Source: JAICMB01 sp035295125 (GTDB lineage: Bacteria; Acidobacteriota; Terriglobia; Bryobacterales; Bryobacteraceae). Taken from it: a stretch of 14,214 nucleotides of DNA. Positions 1-8,089 of the stretch are shown here, one piece after another. Each line of letters starts with the position of its first letter. Positions within the stretch are counted from its first letter, which is position 1. The position numbers and the translations under genes were made by a program. The notes under the pieces were generated by a model. It made no database searches. It was not told the origin of the DNA and worked only from the letters and a program-made list of their open reading frames with translations. Where the stretch lies: contig DATGJP010000099.1 in the NCBI GenBank assembly GCA_035295125.1, positions 1 through 14,214 on the forward strand. The letters are read 5' to 3'.

Positions 1-96
1 GCACGCGTCCGCTCCCAGCTTTCTCTTAGAAGAAACCAACATCGGATCGGTAGACCCCCATGCCTTGAAAATCCAATTTAAGAAAAGACAACTTCC

Positions 97-504
97 TTAT
101 TCGGCCAGCACGCGACTCCGTTTTACGCTGAACCAAAACAGGATTACGTTCACCAAGTTATCGAATAACTCGTTTGCCTCCGTGTCTGTCAAGTTTTGAA
201 ATGGCTTGTTCCTCTTGTCGAAGTCAACAATGTGGAATACTTTTGTTCCAAACGGTGCTAATAGCTCAGTCCATTCGTTTTCAAACCGTAACCACTGATC
301 GGTGCTCGAAACTGCCCCCGAGACTACTAGATAAGAGCCGTCATCAGGGGCCCCGCTCTCATCGAAGTACGCCGAATACATTGCCATGAGGTTAGACCAA
401 TCAAACCTTCCAAGCAGAATCGACCGCGCGATATGCTCGACTCGCGAATAGCCTTGCGTCGAACAAAGCGAATTGGAGGATAAAATCTTAGCAGTAGCGG
501 ACAT
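97..504 (-). CDS. DUF3800-like protein, short or C-terminally truncated
   Basis: The protein is 135 residues if it starts at 504. From about residue 42 it reads like the N-terminal half of DUF3800 proteins: MYSAYFDESG with the characteristic DESG, then a segment around WLRFENEW, then KVFHIVDFD at about 88-96. Known DUF3800 proteins are usually well over 200 residues and have an RNase H-like fold; their function is mostly unknown and they often sit in mobile or defence-rich regions. Here the protein stops about 95 residues after the domain start, in a basic tail (SVKRSRVLAE) that does not look like the family, so the second half is missing. The 504 start has a GAGGT-like ribosome site 6 nt upstream. 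The internal ATGs at 387 and 381 fit the usual family N-terminus but lack a good site, so the first 40 residues may be a real extension. Base composition is lower in GC than the genes to the right, which suggests acquisition. It may be a remnant rather than a working gene. Confidence 0.6.
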   Translation of the reverse strand: MSATAKILSSNSLCSTQGYSRVEHIARSILLGRFDWSNLMAMYSAYFDESGAPDDGSYLVVSGAVSSTDQWLRFENEWTELLAPFGTKVFHIVDFDKRNKPFQNLTDTEANELFDNLVNVILFWFSVKRSRVLAE

Positions 505-551
505 CCAAGCACCTCATGGTACACTGATAGTGCTGGCATATCCGATTCACC

Positions 552-570
552 TTGGTGGTGATAACACCAA
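552..570. repeat. Small inverted repeat (6-bp stem)
   Basis: TTGGTG at 552-557 pairs with CACCAA at 565-570 across a 7-nt loop. There is no adjacent T-tract, so it is not a canonical intrinsic terminator on either strand. A 6-bp stem can occur by chance; it is noted because it lies just upstream of the DUF3800-like gene. Confidence 0.35.
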
Positions 571-614
571 AGTGAATGCTAGACAACACCTTCCAAATTC
601 AGCCGATTACTCTA

Positions 615-635
615 GGGCCACGAGCGATGTGGCCC
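615..635. repeat. Perfect GC-rich 7-bp inverted repeat, possible terminator
   Basis: GGGCCAC at 615-621 is exactly complementary to GTGGCCC at 629-635, with a 7-nt loop. Six of the seven pairs are G:C, so the hairpin should be stable. It lies 48 bp beyond the stop of the truncated minus-strand CPBP gene, where a terminator would be expected, but neither side has a run of T. It could be a U-tract-less terminator, a protein-binding palindrome or chance. Confidence 0.45.
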
Positions 636-682
636 AACCGCCTGTACTAGATCATAGCATGTTTGGTCAGACAAGTATATTC

Positions 683-1489
683 TTACCCAAATAAGACTGA
701 CGTGATCCACAAAGCGTGCGTTGAACCCACCCGCCGCTCGACCATGTTCAAGAGCAATCCCCGGAAGAACAACTCCTCCGGCAAGGCCACGAAGAAAAAG
801 GTAAACAACCACGCGGCGGCGAACTCGAAGGCGCCGCCTTTTGCCGCTTGCGTATGCAGAAAACCCATGCCGAACCCGAGAACCAGCGCGATGGGCGCGT
901 AAAACGCAAACTCCCGCAAACCGATCCACGCATCGCTGAGCCGAAGCCTGAGATCAAACCCCACCCGGCCGATGGGCCGCACCACGAGATATCCGTACAG
1001 AGCCAAGTCGACGAACAGCAGCTTCGCCAGCCCGCTCAGGCCCGGAACCGGCCATGCCCGATCAAAGAAATGCAGTTCTACTGCGAGCGCGAGTAGTACG
1101 AGTGTCAGCCAATCGGGCCAGCTCGGAGACTCCGCTCCGGCAAAACTCAAAATCGAGCTGACAGCAAGAATCATCCCAAGCAGGCCCAGGCAAAGGCTCC
1201 ACTGAAACTCGCCGCGAGGGAGCGCGAAAACGAGGTATGGAACGATGAGAACGAAACCGCAGGCGATTTTGACTGCGCGCGTTTCGAGCTTCTGGCGCAA
1301 CCAGGCGTCAATGCCGAACCCGAAGGCCCAATAAGGTCCAAGAAGCAAGGCAAAACTCAGAATTGTCGACGGAACGTGATTGCCGAGTTGATTGCGGATG
1401 CCAAAGTATCCGCTCACCCACCAGAATGCGGCGAGCAGCGCTACAAACGCCAGTAGGCCGTAGAAATCCCCGCGGCGCGCAAAACTCAC
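683..1489 (-). pseudogene. CPBP-family intramembrane metalloprotease, 3' end missing
   Basis: The 268-residue product is strongly hydrophobic, with about seven or eight membrane segments. It carries the CPBP (Abi/Rce1-type) first motif EELFFR at residues 238-243, in the context LPEELFFRGLLLNMVERRVG. CPBP proteases also need an FxxxH motif and a third His/Asn motif in the following helices. The protein reaches the start of the second motif (SVLFG, 264-268) and then meets a stop, so the conserved His of motif 2 and all of motif 3 are absent and it should not be catalytic. The break coincides with a drop in GC content at about 685, which points to a rearrangement or insertion rather than simple family variation. 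The start is a GTG at 1489, 58 bp after the TPR gene on the same strand, so it may be read from that promoter. A non-catalytic membrane role cannot be excluded. Confidence 0.75.
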
Positions 1490-1547
1490 GTGCGGAAGGC
1501 TGCGCCACCATTATTTTCCGTCACTACCCGGCCACCAGCTTGAAGAC

Positions 1548-3596
1548 TTATTGCTGCTTCGGAGTGGTTTCCCGGGCCAGCCGCACCTTCGCGTCATCCA
1601 GTTTCTTCTGGATCTTCGCCATGTCTTCGTGATCGACATCGGTCGGCGCACTCTGGTCGTAGTACTTCAGTGACGCCTGCCACTGGCTGATCGCCTCGCG
1701 AATCTTGCCTTCGTGCGAGTAAACATCGGCAAGATGATCGTGAACGGTAGGATCCGTCGACATGAGGTCTAAAGCCCGGCGCAGGCTTTCCTCGGCTTCC
1801 GGCAGCTTGTTCTGACGGAACAGCACCCATCCCATGCTGTCGAGGTAGGCGCCGTTGTTCGGCTCCTGGTCGAGCGCCTTCCGAATCAGCGTCTCCGCTT
1901 CCGGCAGTTTCGTATTGCGGTCCGCGAGCATGTAGCCGAGGTAGTTCATCGCCGACGCGCTGCTCGGATTCATCTCCAGAACCTTGCGGAACTCGGCTTC
2001 AGCCTGGTCGTACTTCTTCTCGCGCTCGTACATGGCGCCGCGGAGGAAGGAAATGGTCTCCTTGTCGTCCTTAGCGGTGGCGAGCTTCTCGGCCTGGTTC
2101 AGAGACTTGGCCATCTCCGGCCAATTCTTGCCCTTCTCGTAAATCTGGGCCAGCGCTATCCAGGTCTCGCGATCGTTCTTGCCGTCAAAAAGTTTCTTCG
2201 TCTCGCTGACCGCCTGGTCGATTTTGCCCATGTCGGCAAGCAGCGACCCATACTCCGCGCGCAATGCGCGATCTTCGGGATATTTCTTATTAGCCGAGTC
2301 CGCCTCCTGCTGGGCTTTCGTGAAGTCCTTGGCAGCGCGGTAAGTGTTGATAATTTGAGCCTCTGCCGCGCCGGCTTTATCGGCGTCCACTTCCGCGATC
2401 TGGCGGTAGGCGTCAATCGCCTGGCTCCATTGCTCACTCTCGCGATACAGGAACGCCATTTGCTGCAACAGAGCAATGCGATTCTCTTTCTGGCCGCCCT
2501 CGTACGACTTGTGGGTGGTGTTGTCCAGAATCGCCTTTAGCGCACTGATCGCCTCCGGCAGCTTACCTTCAGCCTCGAGCAGTTTGACTTCGTTGTACTC
2601 GATCTCGATGTTGTCGGGCGCGATCTCCTTGGCTTTCTGGGCGGCCTCGCGCGCCTTGGGATAATCGTGCTTTTCCCGATAAATTTCCGATAGCCTGAGC
2701 TCCGCTTCCGGATCCTTGGGATCGGACGCCGCAATCTCCTTGTAAACCTTCAAAGACTCTTCGTATTGATCGGCGAACAGGAGGTCACGCGCGTACCGCT
2801 TCTTCAAATCCATATTGCCCGGCGACTGTTCGAGCGCCCGCCGCAGCGTTTCCGACGCCAGCGAGAAGTCCTTCATTTGCTCGTAGGTCTGCGCCAGGGC
2901 TTCGAGGTTCCGCGGATTAGGGTCCTTTTCCGCGGCTTTCTGCATCATCTCCGCCGCGGCTTTGGAGTCGCCGAGGTCCGCATAAACCATCGCGAGACCA
3001 GTCAGCGCGTCTTCGTTATTCGGGTCGGCCTCGAGCGCCTTTTTGTAAGCATTCTGCGCTTCCACCGAATTTTCAGCCACCTTCTCCAGCCGGCCGAGCA
3101 TTAACCAGCTCTCGACATCCTTCGGGTCTTTCTCGGTGATCTTCTGATACTGCTCGATGGCCTTCTTCACCATCGTTTCGTCGATGCGATTCTGCCCCGG
3201 ATCGCCGATCAGGCGCGTGTAAATTCGAGCCAGAATCCGCCGCGAATTCAGATCGTTGGGGTTTTGCTTGAGAGCGTCCTCCGCTTCCGTAACCGCCTCG
3301 CGTAACCGGCCGGATTGAATGTAGAGGTCCGACAACTCCTCGCCGATAAACGTAGCGTTGGGGTCAGCCTTGAGCGCGAGCTTATAATTCTCGACCGCCT
3401 TATTGTAGTATTCGGTCTTGTTGCCGTATGCCCCCGCGAGTTCCCCGTACAGGTGGCCCAGCGCGTAGTAGTAATAGGAATCCGCTTTGCTTGAAGAATC
3501 CGCAGGTTGACCCTTCTGCGCCTTCTGGGCGTAAACTCCTGTCGTCAACAACATGAAGACACAGGTGAGACCGGCTGTTTTCAATACTCGCGCCAT
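1548..3596 (-). CDS. Secreted tetratricopeptide-repeat (TPR) protein
   Basis: This 682-residue protein starts with a signal peptide: basic MARVLK, a hydrophobic core, and probable cleavage after VYA at residues 21-23. It should therefore act outside the cytoplasm. After a short polar linker, nearly all of residues 40-665 consists of about 14-16 TPR-like helix pairs of 34-37 residues. Examples are the units ending ALKADPN, ALEADPNNEDALTGLAMVY and VLEMNPSSASAMNYLGYML. The last three repeats (NYLGYMLADRN, AYLDSMGWVLFRQNKLPEAE, VHDHLADVYSHEGKIREAI) match a tail common in large bacterial periplasmic TPR proteins. No catalytic domain is visible; TPR arrays are protein-protein scaffolds, so assembly or chaperone-like work in the envelope is likely, but the partner is unknown. 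It is transcribed divergently from the CpxR-like regulator and is followed by the CPBP gene. The ATG at 3596 is chosen because it gives the signal peptide; the upstream AAGAA-like site is weak. Confidence 0.88.
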   Translation of the reverse strand: MARVLKTAGLTCVFMLLTTGVYAQKAQKGQPADSSSKADSYYYYALGHLYGELAGAYGNKTEYYNKAVENYKLALKADPNATFIGEELSDLYIQSGRLREAVTEAEDALKQNPNDLNSRRILARIYTRLIGDPGQNRIDETMVKKAIEQYQKITEKDPKDVESWLMLGRLEKVAENSVEAQNAYKKALEADPNNEDALTGLAMVYADLGDSKAAAEMMQKAAEKDPNPRNLEALAQTYEQMKDFSLASETLRRALEQSPGNMDLKKRYARDLLFADQYEESLKVYKEIAASDPKDPEAELRLSEIYREKHDYPKAREAAQKAKEIAPDNIEIEYNEVKLLEAEGKLPEAISALKAILDNTTHKSYEGGQKENRIALLQQMAFLYRESEQWSQAIDAYRQIAEVDADKAGAAEAQIINTYRAAKDFTKAQQEADSANKKYPEDRALRAEYGSLLADMGKIDQAVSETKKLFDGKNDRETWIALAQIYEKGKNWPEMAKSLNQAEKLATAKDDKETISFLRGAMYEREKKYDQAEAEFRKVLEMNPSSASAMNYLGYMLADRNTKLPEAETLIRKALDQEPNNGAYLDSMGWVLFRQNKLPEAEESLRRALDLMSTDPTVHDHLADVYSHEGKIREAISQWQASLKYYDQSAPTDVDHEDMAKIQKKLDDAKVRLARETTPKQQ

Positions 3597-3723
3597 CTTG
3601 CTAAGTTCTTCTTTCTGTTACCCGGCGACACGTATAGCTGGGTGACACTCGCTCTCTTTCAGTATAACCCTGGGATCGGCTGGACCACTCTCGAAAGCCG
3701 GTCATACATGGTAAATTCGTAGC
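3597..3723. promoter_or_regulatory. Divergent promoter region between TPR gene and response regulator
   Basis: These 127 bp must hold the promoters of both flanking units. A symmetric GTATAAC/GTTATAC element at 3662-3668 gives a -10-like TATAAC on the plus strand (3663-3668) and TATACT on the minus strand (3666-3661). On the plus strand GTGACA at 3642-3647 could be a -35, with a short 15-bp spacer. No good minus-strand -35 is seen, and no clear tandem CpxR-type box. The assignment is by eye and tentative. Confidence 0.35.
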
Positions 3724-4404
3724 GTGCGGCTGCTCGTCATCGACGACGACGTTGAATTGTGCTCGCTGTTGAAGGAATATCTTCAGCGCGAAGGTTATAA
3801 CGTCAAGGCCGAACATGACGGCCGCCGGGGTCTCGAGGAAGCGCAATCCGGGGGTTACGACCTGATTATCCTCGACGTCATGCTCCCCGGCATGGACGGT
3901 TTCGAAATCCTGAAACGCCTTCGGGAAGTGATTCGCACCCCGGTCCTGATGCTGACGGCCCGCGGCGAGGATGTTGACCGCATCGTCGGCCTGGAACTCG
4001 GCGCCGACGACTACCTGGCTAAGCCCTTCAATCCTCGTGAGTTGGTCGCCCGAATCCGAGCTATTCTGCGGCGCGCCGAACCGGGCGCAAATCGCGGTCG
4101 CGTGGAGGCAAACGGCGTTGTTCTCGATCCCGGCACGCGCGAGATTCGCATGGACGGCCATCCAGTGGAGCTCACCACGCTGGAATTCGACATTTTGGAG
4201 CAGTTGATGCGTTCGGCGGGCCGCGAAGTTTCCCGCGACGAGTTGATGGAAGGCCTCTATGGCCGCAAAGCTACCCCGTTCGACCGCTCCATCGACATGC
4301 ACGTCAGCCACTTGCGGAAGAAATTGGGCGGTGACCGCATCAAAACCATTAGGGGCGTCGGATATCAATTCGTCCGCTCGCCCGAAACGGAAGTCGAGAC
4401 CTGA
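3724..4404 (+). CDS. OmpR/PhoB-family response regulator, CpxR-like
   Basis: The 226-residue protein has the standard two domains. Receiver domain, residues 1-115: acidic pocket IDDD at 6-9, phospho-acceptor Asp51 in LDVMLPGMDG, Thr78 in MLTARG, and Lys100 in LAKPF. The C-terminal winged-helix DNA-binding domain covers about 125-220 and ends in the typical KTIRGVGYQF. The stretch from TPVLMLTARG through LELGADDYLAKPF to ELVARIRAILRR closely follows E. coli CpxR, a regulator of envelope stress genes. The start is a GTG at 3724 with no recognisable ribosome site upstream; an ATG at 3708 is in another frame and stops at once. The stop is 3 nt before the kinase start, so the pair is one operon and almost certainly a cognate system. 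Targets are unknown; the divergent TPR gene is the obvious candidate. The CpxR resemblance is from sequence memory, so orthology is not claimed. Confidence 0.93.
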   Translation: MRLLVIDDDVELCSLLKEYLQREGYNVKAEHDGRRGLEEAQSGGYDLIILDVMLPGMDGFEILKRLREVIRTPVLMLTARGEDVDRIVGLELGADDYLAKPFNPRELVARIRAILRRAEPGANRGRVEANGVVLDPGTREIRMDGHPVELTTLEFDILEQLMRSAGREVSRDELMEGLYGRKATPFDRSIDMHVSHLRKKLGGDRIKTIRGVGYQFVRSPETEVET

Positions 4405-4407
4405 ACC

Positions 4408-5820
4408 ATGTCTCTGTTTGCCAAGATCACGCTGTGGTTTTTCGGCACTTTTGTGTTCATGTGGGCGGCGGTAGTTATCACCACTGCGTTTACATTCACC
4501 GCCCCCGAATCCCGCCAGTCGCCTTTGACAATGCTGATGAATGCCCGAATGGAGGGCTCCATTCATCAGTACGAAGAGGGAGGTGTCGAGGCACTTGCCC
4601 GCTCTCTGGTTCGCTTTCAACACGCGACAGGTGCCCAAGCTATCATGACCGACGCTACCGGGAAGGACCTGGTTACCGGTCAGGACCGTTCCGACCTGCT
4701 GAAACAAGCCGGACCGCGCCCCCGCTTCCCATTCACGAGACGCAATCGAACTGCCATTGCCCGTCAATCCGCCGACGGTAAGTACTGGTTGTTCCTTATG
4801 CTTCCTCGTCCTCCGGTCATCGGCGTATGGTGGTTTGGCTGGTTCCTGCGCTGGCAACATGCCTGGATTCTGGGTATTGTAATCCTGCTGTGCTACTGGT
4901 TTGCTTATCACGTCACCGCGCCTGTTCGTAAGATGCAGCACCAGGTGGATTGTTTTGGCCGCGGAGATCTGACCGCACGTGTCATCATGAGCCGGCGCGA
5001 CGAGTTGGGACAATTGGCCCGTACTTTCAACCAGATGGCGGACCGCATCCAAACGCTACTCGCGGCGGAGCGCCGCCTGCTCCTGGATATCTCCCATGAA
5101 TTGCGGAGCCCGTTGGCGCGCCTCTGTGTCGCCGTCGAACTGGCTCGTTCGCGGTCTGATGAAACCAGCCTCGATCGCATTGAGAAGGAAGCGGAACGAC
5201 TGAACACCCTGGTTGGCGAGTTGTTACAAGTGACACGTGCTGAAGGCGATCCCTCGAAGCAGAAAATGGAGCCGGTACGCCTGGATGAGATTATCAGCGA
5301 GATTGTCGGCGACACGTCGATCGAAGCTACAGCAAAGGGTTCCCGTATTGCCTGGACCGCGCCCGGTCCCCTCGAAGTGATGGGCGACCCCGAGTTGCTG
5401 CGCCGCGCCGTCGAAAACATTATCCGCAATGCGATTCGTTATGCGCCGGTCGACACGCCGGTCGAGGTAGCCGTTCGCCCCATGGGCGCCACGCTTCAGA
5501 TCAGTGTGCGCGATTTTGGTCCGGGTGTCCCCGAGGAATCGCTGCCTCGAATTTTCGACCCGTTCTATCGCGTTGAGGAAGACCGCGGCCGTGCCAGCGG
5601 TGGCGTTGGCTTAGGCCTGGCGATCGCCCGCCGCGCCGTGGAATTGCACAAAGGCAAACTGCAGGCTCGCAACTCCCAGCCGGGCCTGCTGGTGACCATC
5701 GAGTTGCCTGTGGCGGTGACCCGCATTGGCGGACCGCACGACGAATGGCAGGCGGCCGCGCTTATTCCTGCCGCAACGCAACCAGGGGATCGACCCTCGC
5801 GGCACGCCAGCCGGGAATAA
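4408..5820 (+). CDS. Sensor histidine kinase, CpxA-like
   Basis: The 470-residue kinase is the likely partner of the preceding regulator. Order of parts: membrane segment at about 7-30; an extracytoplasmic sensor region of roughly 120 residues; a second membrane segment at about 151-169; HAMP linker to about 220 (APVRKM to FNQMADRI); DHp domain with phospho-accepting His230 in LLLDISHELRSPLARL; and an HATPase domain. The ATPase motifs are the N box ENIIRNAIRYA (336-346), G1 DFGPGV (369-374), the F-box region IFDPFYR, and G2 GGVGLGLAIA (398-407). All catalytic parts are intact. The phospho-His context and the ATPase region resemble CpxA, which senses misfolded envelope proteins, but the sensor region is too divergent for me to infer a ligand. 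The catalytic domain ends near residue 437; about 33 further residues form an unusual tail, and the last 19 codons overlap the opposite-strand permease gene. The start is ATG, 3 nt after the regulator stop. Confidence 0.93.
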   Translation: MSLFAKITLWFFGTFVFMWAAVVITTAFTFTAPESRQSPLTMLMNARMEGSIHQYEEGGVEALARSLVRFQHATGAQAIMTDATGKDLVTGQDRSDLLKQAGPRPRFPFTRRNRTAIARQSADGKYWLFLMLPRPPVIGVWWFGWFLRWQHAWILGIVILLCYWFAYHVTAPVRKMQHQVDCFGRGDLTARVIMSRRDELGQLARTFNQMADRIQTLLAAERRLLLDISHELRSPLARLCVAVELARSRSDETSLDRIEKEAERLNTLVGELLQVTRAEGDPSKQKMEPVRLDEIISEIVGDTSIEATAKGSRIAWTAPGPLEVMGDPELLRRAVENIIRNAIRYAPVDTPVEVAVRPMGATLQISVRDFGPGVPEESLPRIFDPFYRVEEDRGRASGGVGLGLAIARRAVELHKGKLQARNSQPGLLVTIELPVAVTRIGGPHDEWQAAALIPAATQPGDRPSRHASRE

Positions 5821-8089
5821 GCGTCGCCAGCAGGGCAACCGCGGCCAAGACCATCGACGCGGCTACGAAGGTGACGGGATCAGTGGGCGAAACGCCGTAG
5901 AGCAAACGTGAAACGAGCCTGGTAATCCACAGCGCAGCGAGGATTCCCGACGCCAGCCCCGCGCCGGCGAGCGTCAGGCCTTGCCGCAAAACCAGGCGCA
6001 GCACATCGCTGGGACGCGCGCCGGTCGCCATCCGGATGCCAATCTCCCTCCTGCGCTGCGCGACCGAGTAGTGCATGACCCCGTAGATGCCAACCGCCGC
6101 CAGCATCAACGCCAGCCCTGCAAAGAACCCGAGCAGTCGTGCCTGAAACCGCTGCGGAGCGATCTGCTCATTCAACTCCGTTTCCACTGGCGCGATGCTG
6201 TAAATGACTGCCGCGCGGTCGACCGACCGAACCGCGGCACGCAGAGCTGCCGTCATCGCCTGCGGCTTTGTAGCGGTGCGAACCACCAGGTCGCTCGTAA
6301 CATCGCCGCTCTGCAGGGACCATTCGTAGATTGTTGGAGTCGGCGAGTTTTCCAGCCCGTGCCGCCGCATGTCCCGCACCACGCCGACGACAGTCAGCCA
6401 GTCGTCGTGCTTCCCGCGAGCGTCCTGGCCTTTGAACCGTTTTCCGATTGGGTCCTCGCCGGACCAATAGCGACGGGCAACGCTTTCGTCGATCACTGCG
6501 ACGAGTGGCGTGTTCTTGTCATCGCGTTCGGTGAAAAACCGACCCCTCAAGAGCCGCGCCCCCATCGCGTCGAAGAAATCGCCGCTCACCGTCGACCACG
6601 CCAGGTAACCGCGCCAGCCGCCGGCCGGCTCTGCCAAATGACCCTCCACTGCGCGCAGCCCAAACGGCGTCCGCTCGCCGCTCGAAAACAGGTTCGCCAC
6701 CCCACCGGCGGCCTGCACACCGGGAATCGCAGCGATCTGTCGTCTGAGATCCGCGTAGAAGCCAACGCGCTTGGAGAGAACACGCATATTCAGGACATTT
6801 TGGGGCCGGAATCCGGTGTCCACGGCTTCGAGCGTGAACAGCGTCCGAATCAGCAATCCCGCGCCAGTGAGCAGCACGACGGAAAGCGAGACCTCCAACA
6901 CTACCATTGGGCCGCCCGACCGTCGCGTACGCCGCGACAACCCGGCGATCTTGAACGCCGGCACCAGCCCGAACGCCATCGCCGCTAAGCAAGTGCTCGC
7001 AAACGCGAACCCGAGCACCCGTCCGTCAAGGCTGGTCTGCTCCAGCCGGGGAACGTTCGCGGGCGCCATTGCGAGAATGCCGCGCAGTGCCGCCGACGCC
7101 CCGAGAAGCGCTAAGGCCCCGGCGCTAACGGCCAGCGTCCCTGCCTCGATGAGCATCAACCGCACGAGCCGCCACCGACCCGCGCCGAGTGCGCTTCGTA
7201 TCGCGATCTCCTGCCGGCGCGCCGCCCCTCGCGCCAGGATCAGGTTCGACACGTTCACGCAGGCAATCAGCAAAACGAACATTACGGCGCCAGCTAACAC
7301 CAGCAGTGTCGCCCGCATGTTCGGGCTCATTTCCACACGCAAAGTCGCGATAGCCCGCCGCGCCGTAAGAGCATCGATCTCGCGTTGCGCGCTGGCGGCC
7401 GAAACACCGGGACGCAGCCGCCCAATCACGTCCCACCTCAGATAAAAACCAGGCGAATGCGCGGCGTCCCAAGCGACAGGTTCCAGCCAGTAAGCGTTCG
7501 TCGTGATCGGCGCCCAGAACTGCGTCTCTGTCGCCGGCCATTGGAAGGTCTCGGGCATGACCCCGATCACCTGAAACGGAGCGCCATCGATTTCGAGAGT
7601 CCTGCCGAGCACGCCCGGCGAAGCTGCAAACCACCGCCGCCACAGTGCATCGCTCAACACCACCACACGCGCACGCTGGGCCTCTTCCTCTGCCGTGAAT
7701 GGCCGACCGATCACCGGCTGAACACCGAGCACCGAAAAGAACGTCGCCGAAGTGAATCCGCCCTGCGCGGCCTCCGGATCGGCAATTCCAGTCAATGTAA
7801 CGCGCGCTCGGCCTGAGTTGCGATAGTAAATCGCCAACCCGTTGAAAGACCGCGCCTGTCCCTTCCATGCCACGTAATTCTCGTACAGAACGCCTGGCAG
7901 CGTGACGAGCCTTCCGGCGTCCGGGTAGGGCAAAGGGCGCAGCAAAACAGCGTTCACGACACTGAATATCGCGGTATTTGCCCCAATCCCCAGCGCCAGC
8001 GTCAAAACGGCGACTGCCGTGAATCCGGGATTCTTCCACATTGCACGCAGCGCGAACCGTGTATCCTGAAGTAGGCCGTCGAACACCAT
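5762..8089 (-). CDS. ADOP-type MacB/FtsX-like permease, compact
   Basis: This 775-residue membrane protein has the duplicated permease layout of the ADOP group. It has an N-terminal membrane helix (about 22-48, PGFTAVAVLTLALGIGANTA), a first extracytoplasmic MacB-type domain (about 50-250), a three-helix FtsX block (about 260-385), a helix at about 396-416, a second extracytoplasmic domain (about 420-640), and a final FtsX block (about 650-768). The last block contains REIGIRMATGARPSDVLRLVL and ends in RVDPLVALRQE. Proteins of this type are related to MacB and LolCDE permeases, but have no fused ATPase and usually no ATPase gene beside them; their substrates are unknown. The linker after the first FtsX block (FKIAGLSRRTRRSGG) lacks the usual 'LKEGGR' stretch that the neighbouring paralogue has, and the second periplasmic domain starts shortened. 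The ATG at 8089 has an AAGAG-like site 6 nt upstream. The gene overlaps the kinase end by 59 bp. Confidence 0.9.
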   Translation of the reverse strand: MVFDGLLQDTRFALRAMWKNPGFTAVAVLTLALGIGANTAIFSVVNAVLLRPLPYPDAGRLVTLPGVLYENYVAWKGQARSFNGLAIYYRNSGRARVTLTGIADPEAAQGGFTSATFFSVLGVQPVIGRPFTAEEEAQRARVVVLSDALWRRWFAASPGVLGRTLEIDGAPFQVIGVMPETFQWPATETQFWAPITTNAYWLEPVAWDAAHSPGFYLRWDVIGRLRPGVSAASAQREIDALTARRAIATLRVEMSPNMRATLLVLAGAVMFVLLIACVNVSNLILARGAARRQEIAIRSALGAGRWRLVRLMLIEAGTLAVSAGALALLGASAALRGILAMAPANVPRLEQTSLDGRVLGFAFASTCLAAMAFGLVPAFKIAGLSRRTRRSGGPMVVLEVSLSVVLLTGAGLLIRTLFTLEAVDTGFRPQNVLNMRVLSKRVGFYADLRRQIAAIPGVQAAGGVANLFSSGERTPFGLRAVEGHLAEPAGGWRGYLAWSTVSGDFFDAMGARLLRGRFFTERDDKNTPLVAVIDESVARRYWSGEDPIGKRFKGQDARGKHDDWLTVVGVVRDMRRHGLENSPTPTIYEWSLQSGDVTSDLVVRTATKPQAMTAALRAAVRSVDRAAVIYSIAPVETELNEQIAPQRFQARLLGFFAGLALMLAAVGIYGVMHYSVAQRRREIGIRMATGARPSDVLRLVLRQGLTLAGAGLASGILAALWITRLVSRLLYGVSPTDPVTFVAASMVLAAVALLATLIPGWRAARVDPLVALRQE

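Larger units (their letters stand above)
505..682. other. Intergenic stretch at compositional junction, with two inverted repeats
   Basis: No convincing gene lies between the DUF3800-like gene and the truncated CPBP gene. The open frame crossing it on the plus strand starts at a TTG, overlaps the opposite-strand gene and resembles nothing I recognise. The stretch carries two short stem-loops, at 552-570 and 615-635. It is AT-richer than the DNA beyond about 690. Confidence 0.55.

Noticed and set aside
473..694. 73-codon plus-strand open frame through the junction
   Set aside because: It begins with TTG without a ribosome site, overlaps the 5' end of the DUF3800-like gene, and has no recognisable domain.
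632..726. GCCCAAC (632-638) and GTTGAAC (720-726) spaced like integron attC core sites
   Set aside because: The two cores are not properly complementary, no paired inner repeats are evident, and the right core lies inside the CPBP coding sequence. No integrase is present.
3708..3724. GTAAATTCGTAG before the regulator start as a CpxR autoregulatory box
   Set aside because: Only one GTAAA half is present; the second half-site at the right spacing is missing.
3601..5052. Long minus-strand open frame (483 codons) opposite the two-component genes
   Set aside because: It is the antisense shadow of GC-rich coding sequence; the plus-strand genes have complete conserved motifs, while this frame shows none.
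6519..8039. Several 100-300 codon open frames in other frames of the permease genes
   Set aside because: They are rich in Arg, Ala and Gly and carry no domain features, as expected for shadows in high-GC DNA; the permease frames are continuous and motif-rich.
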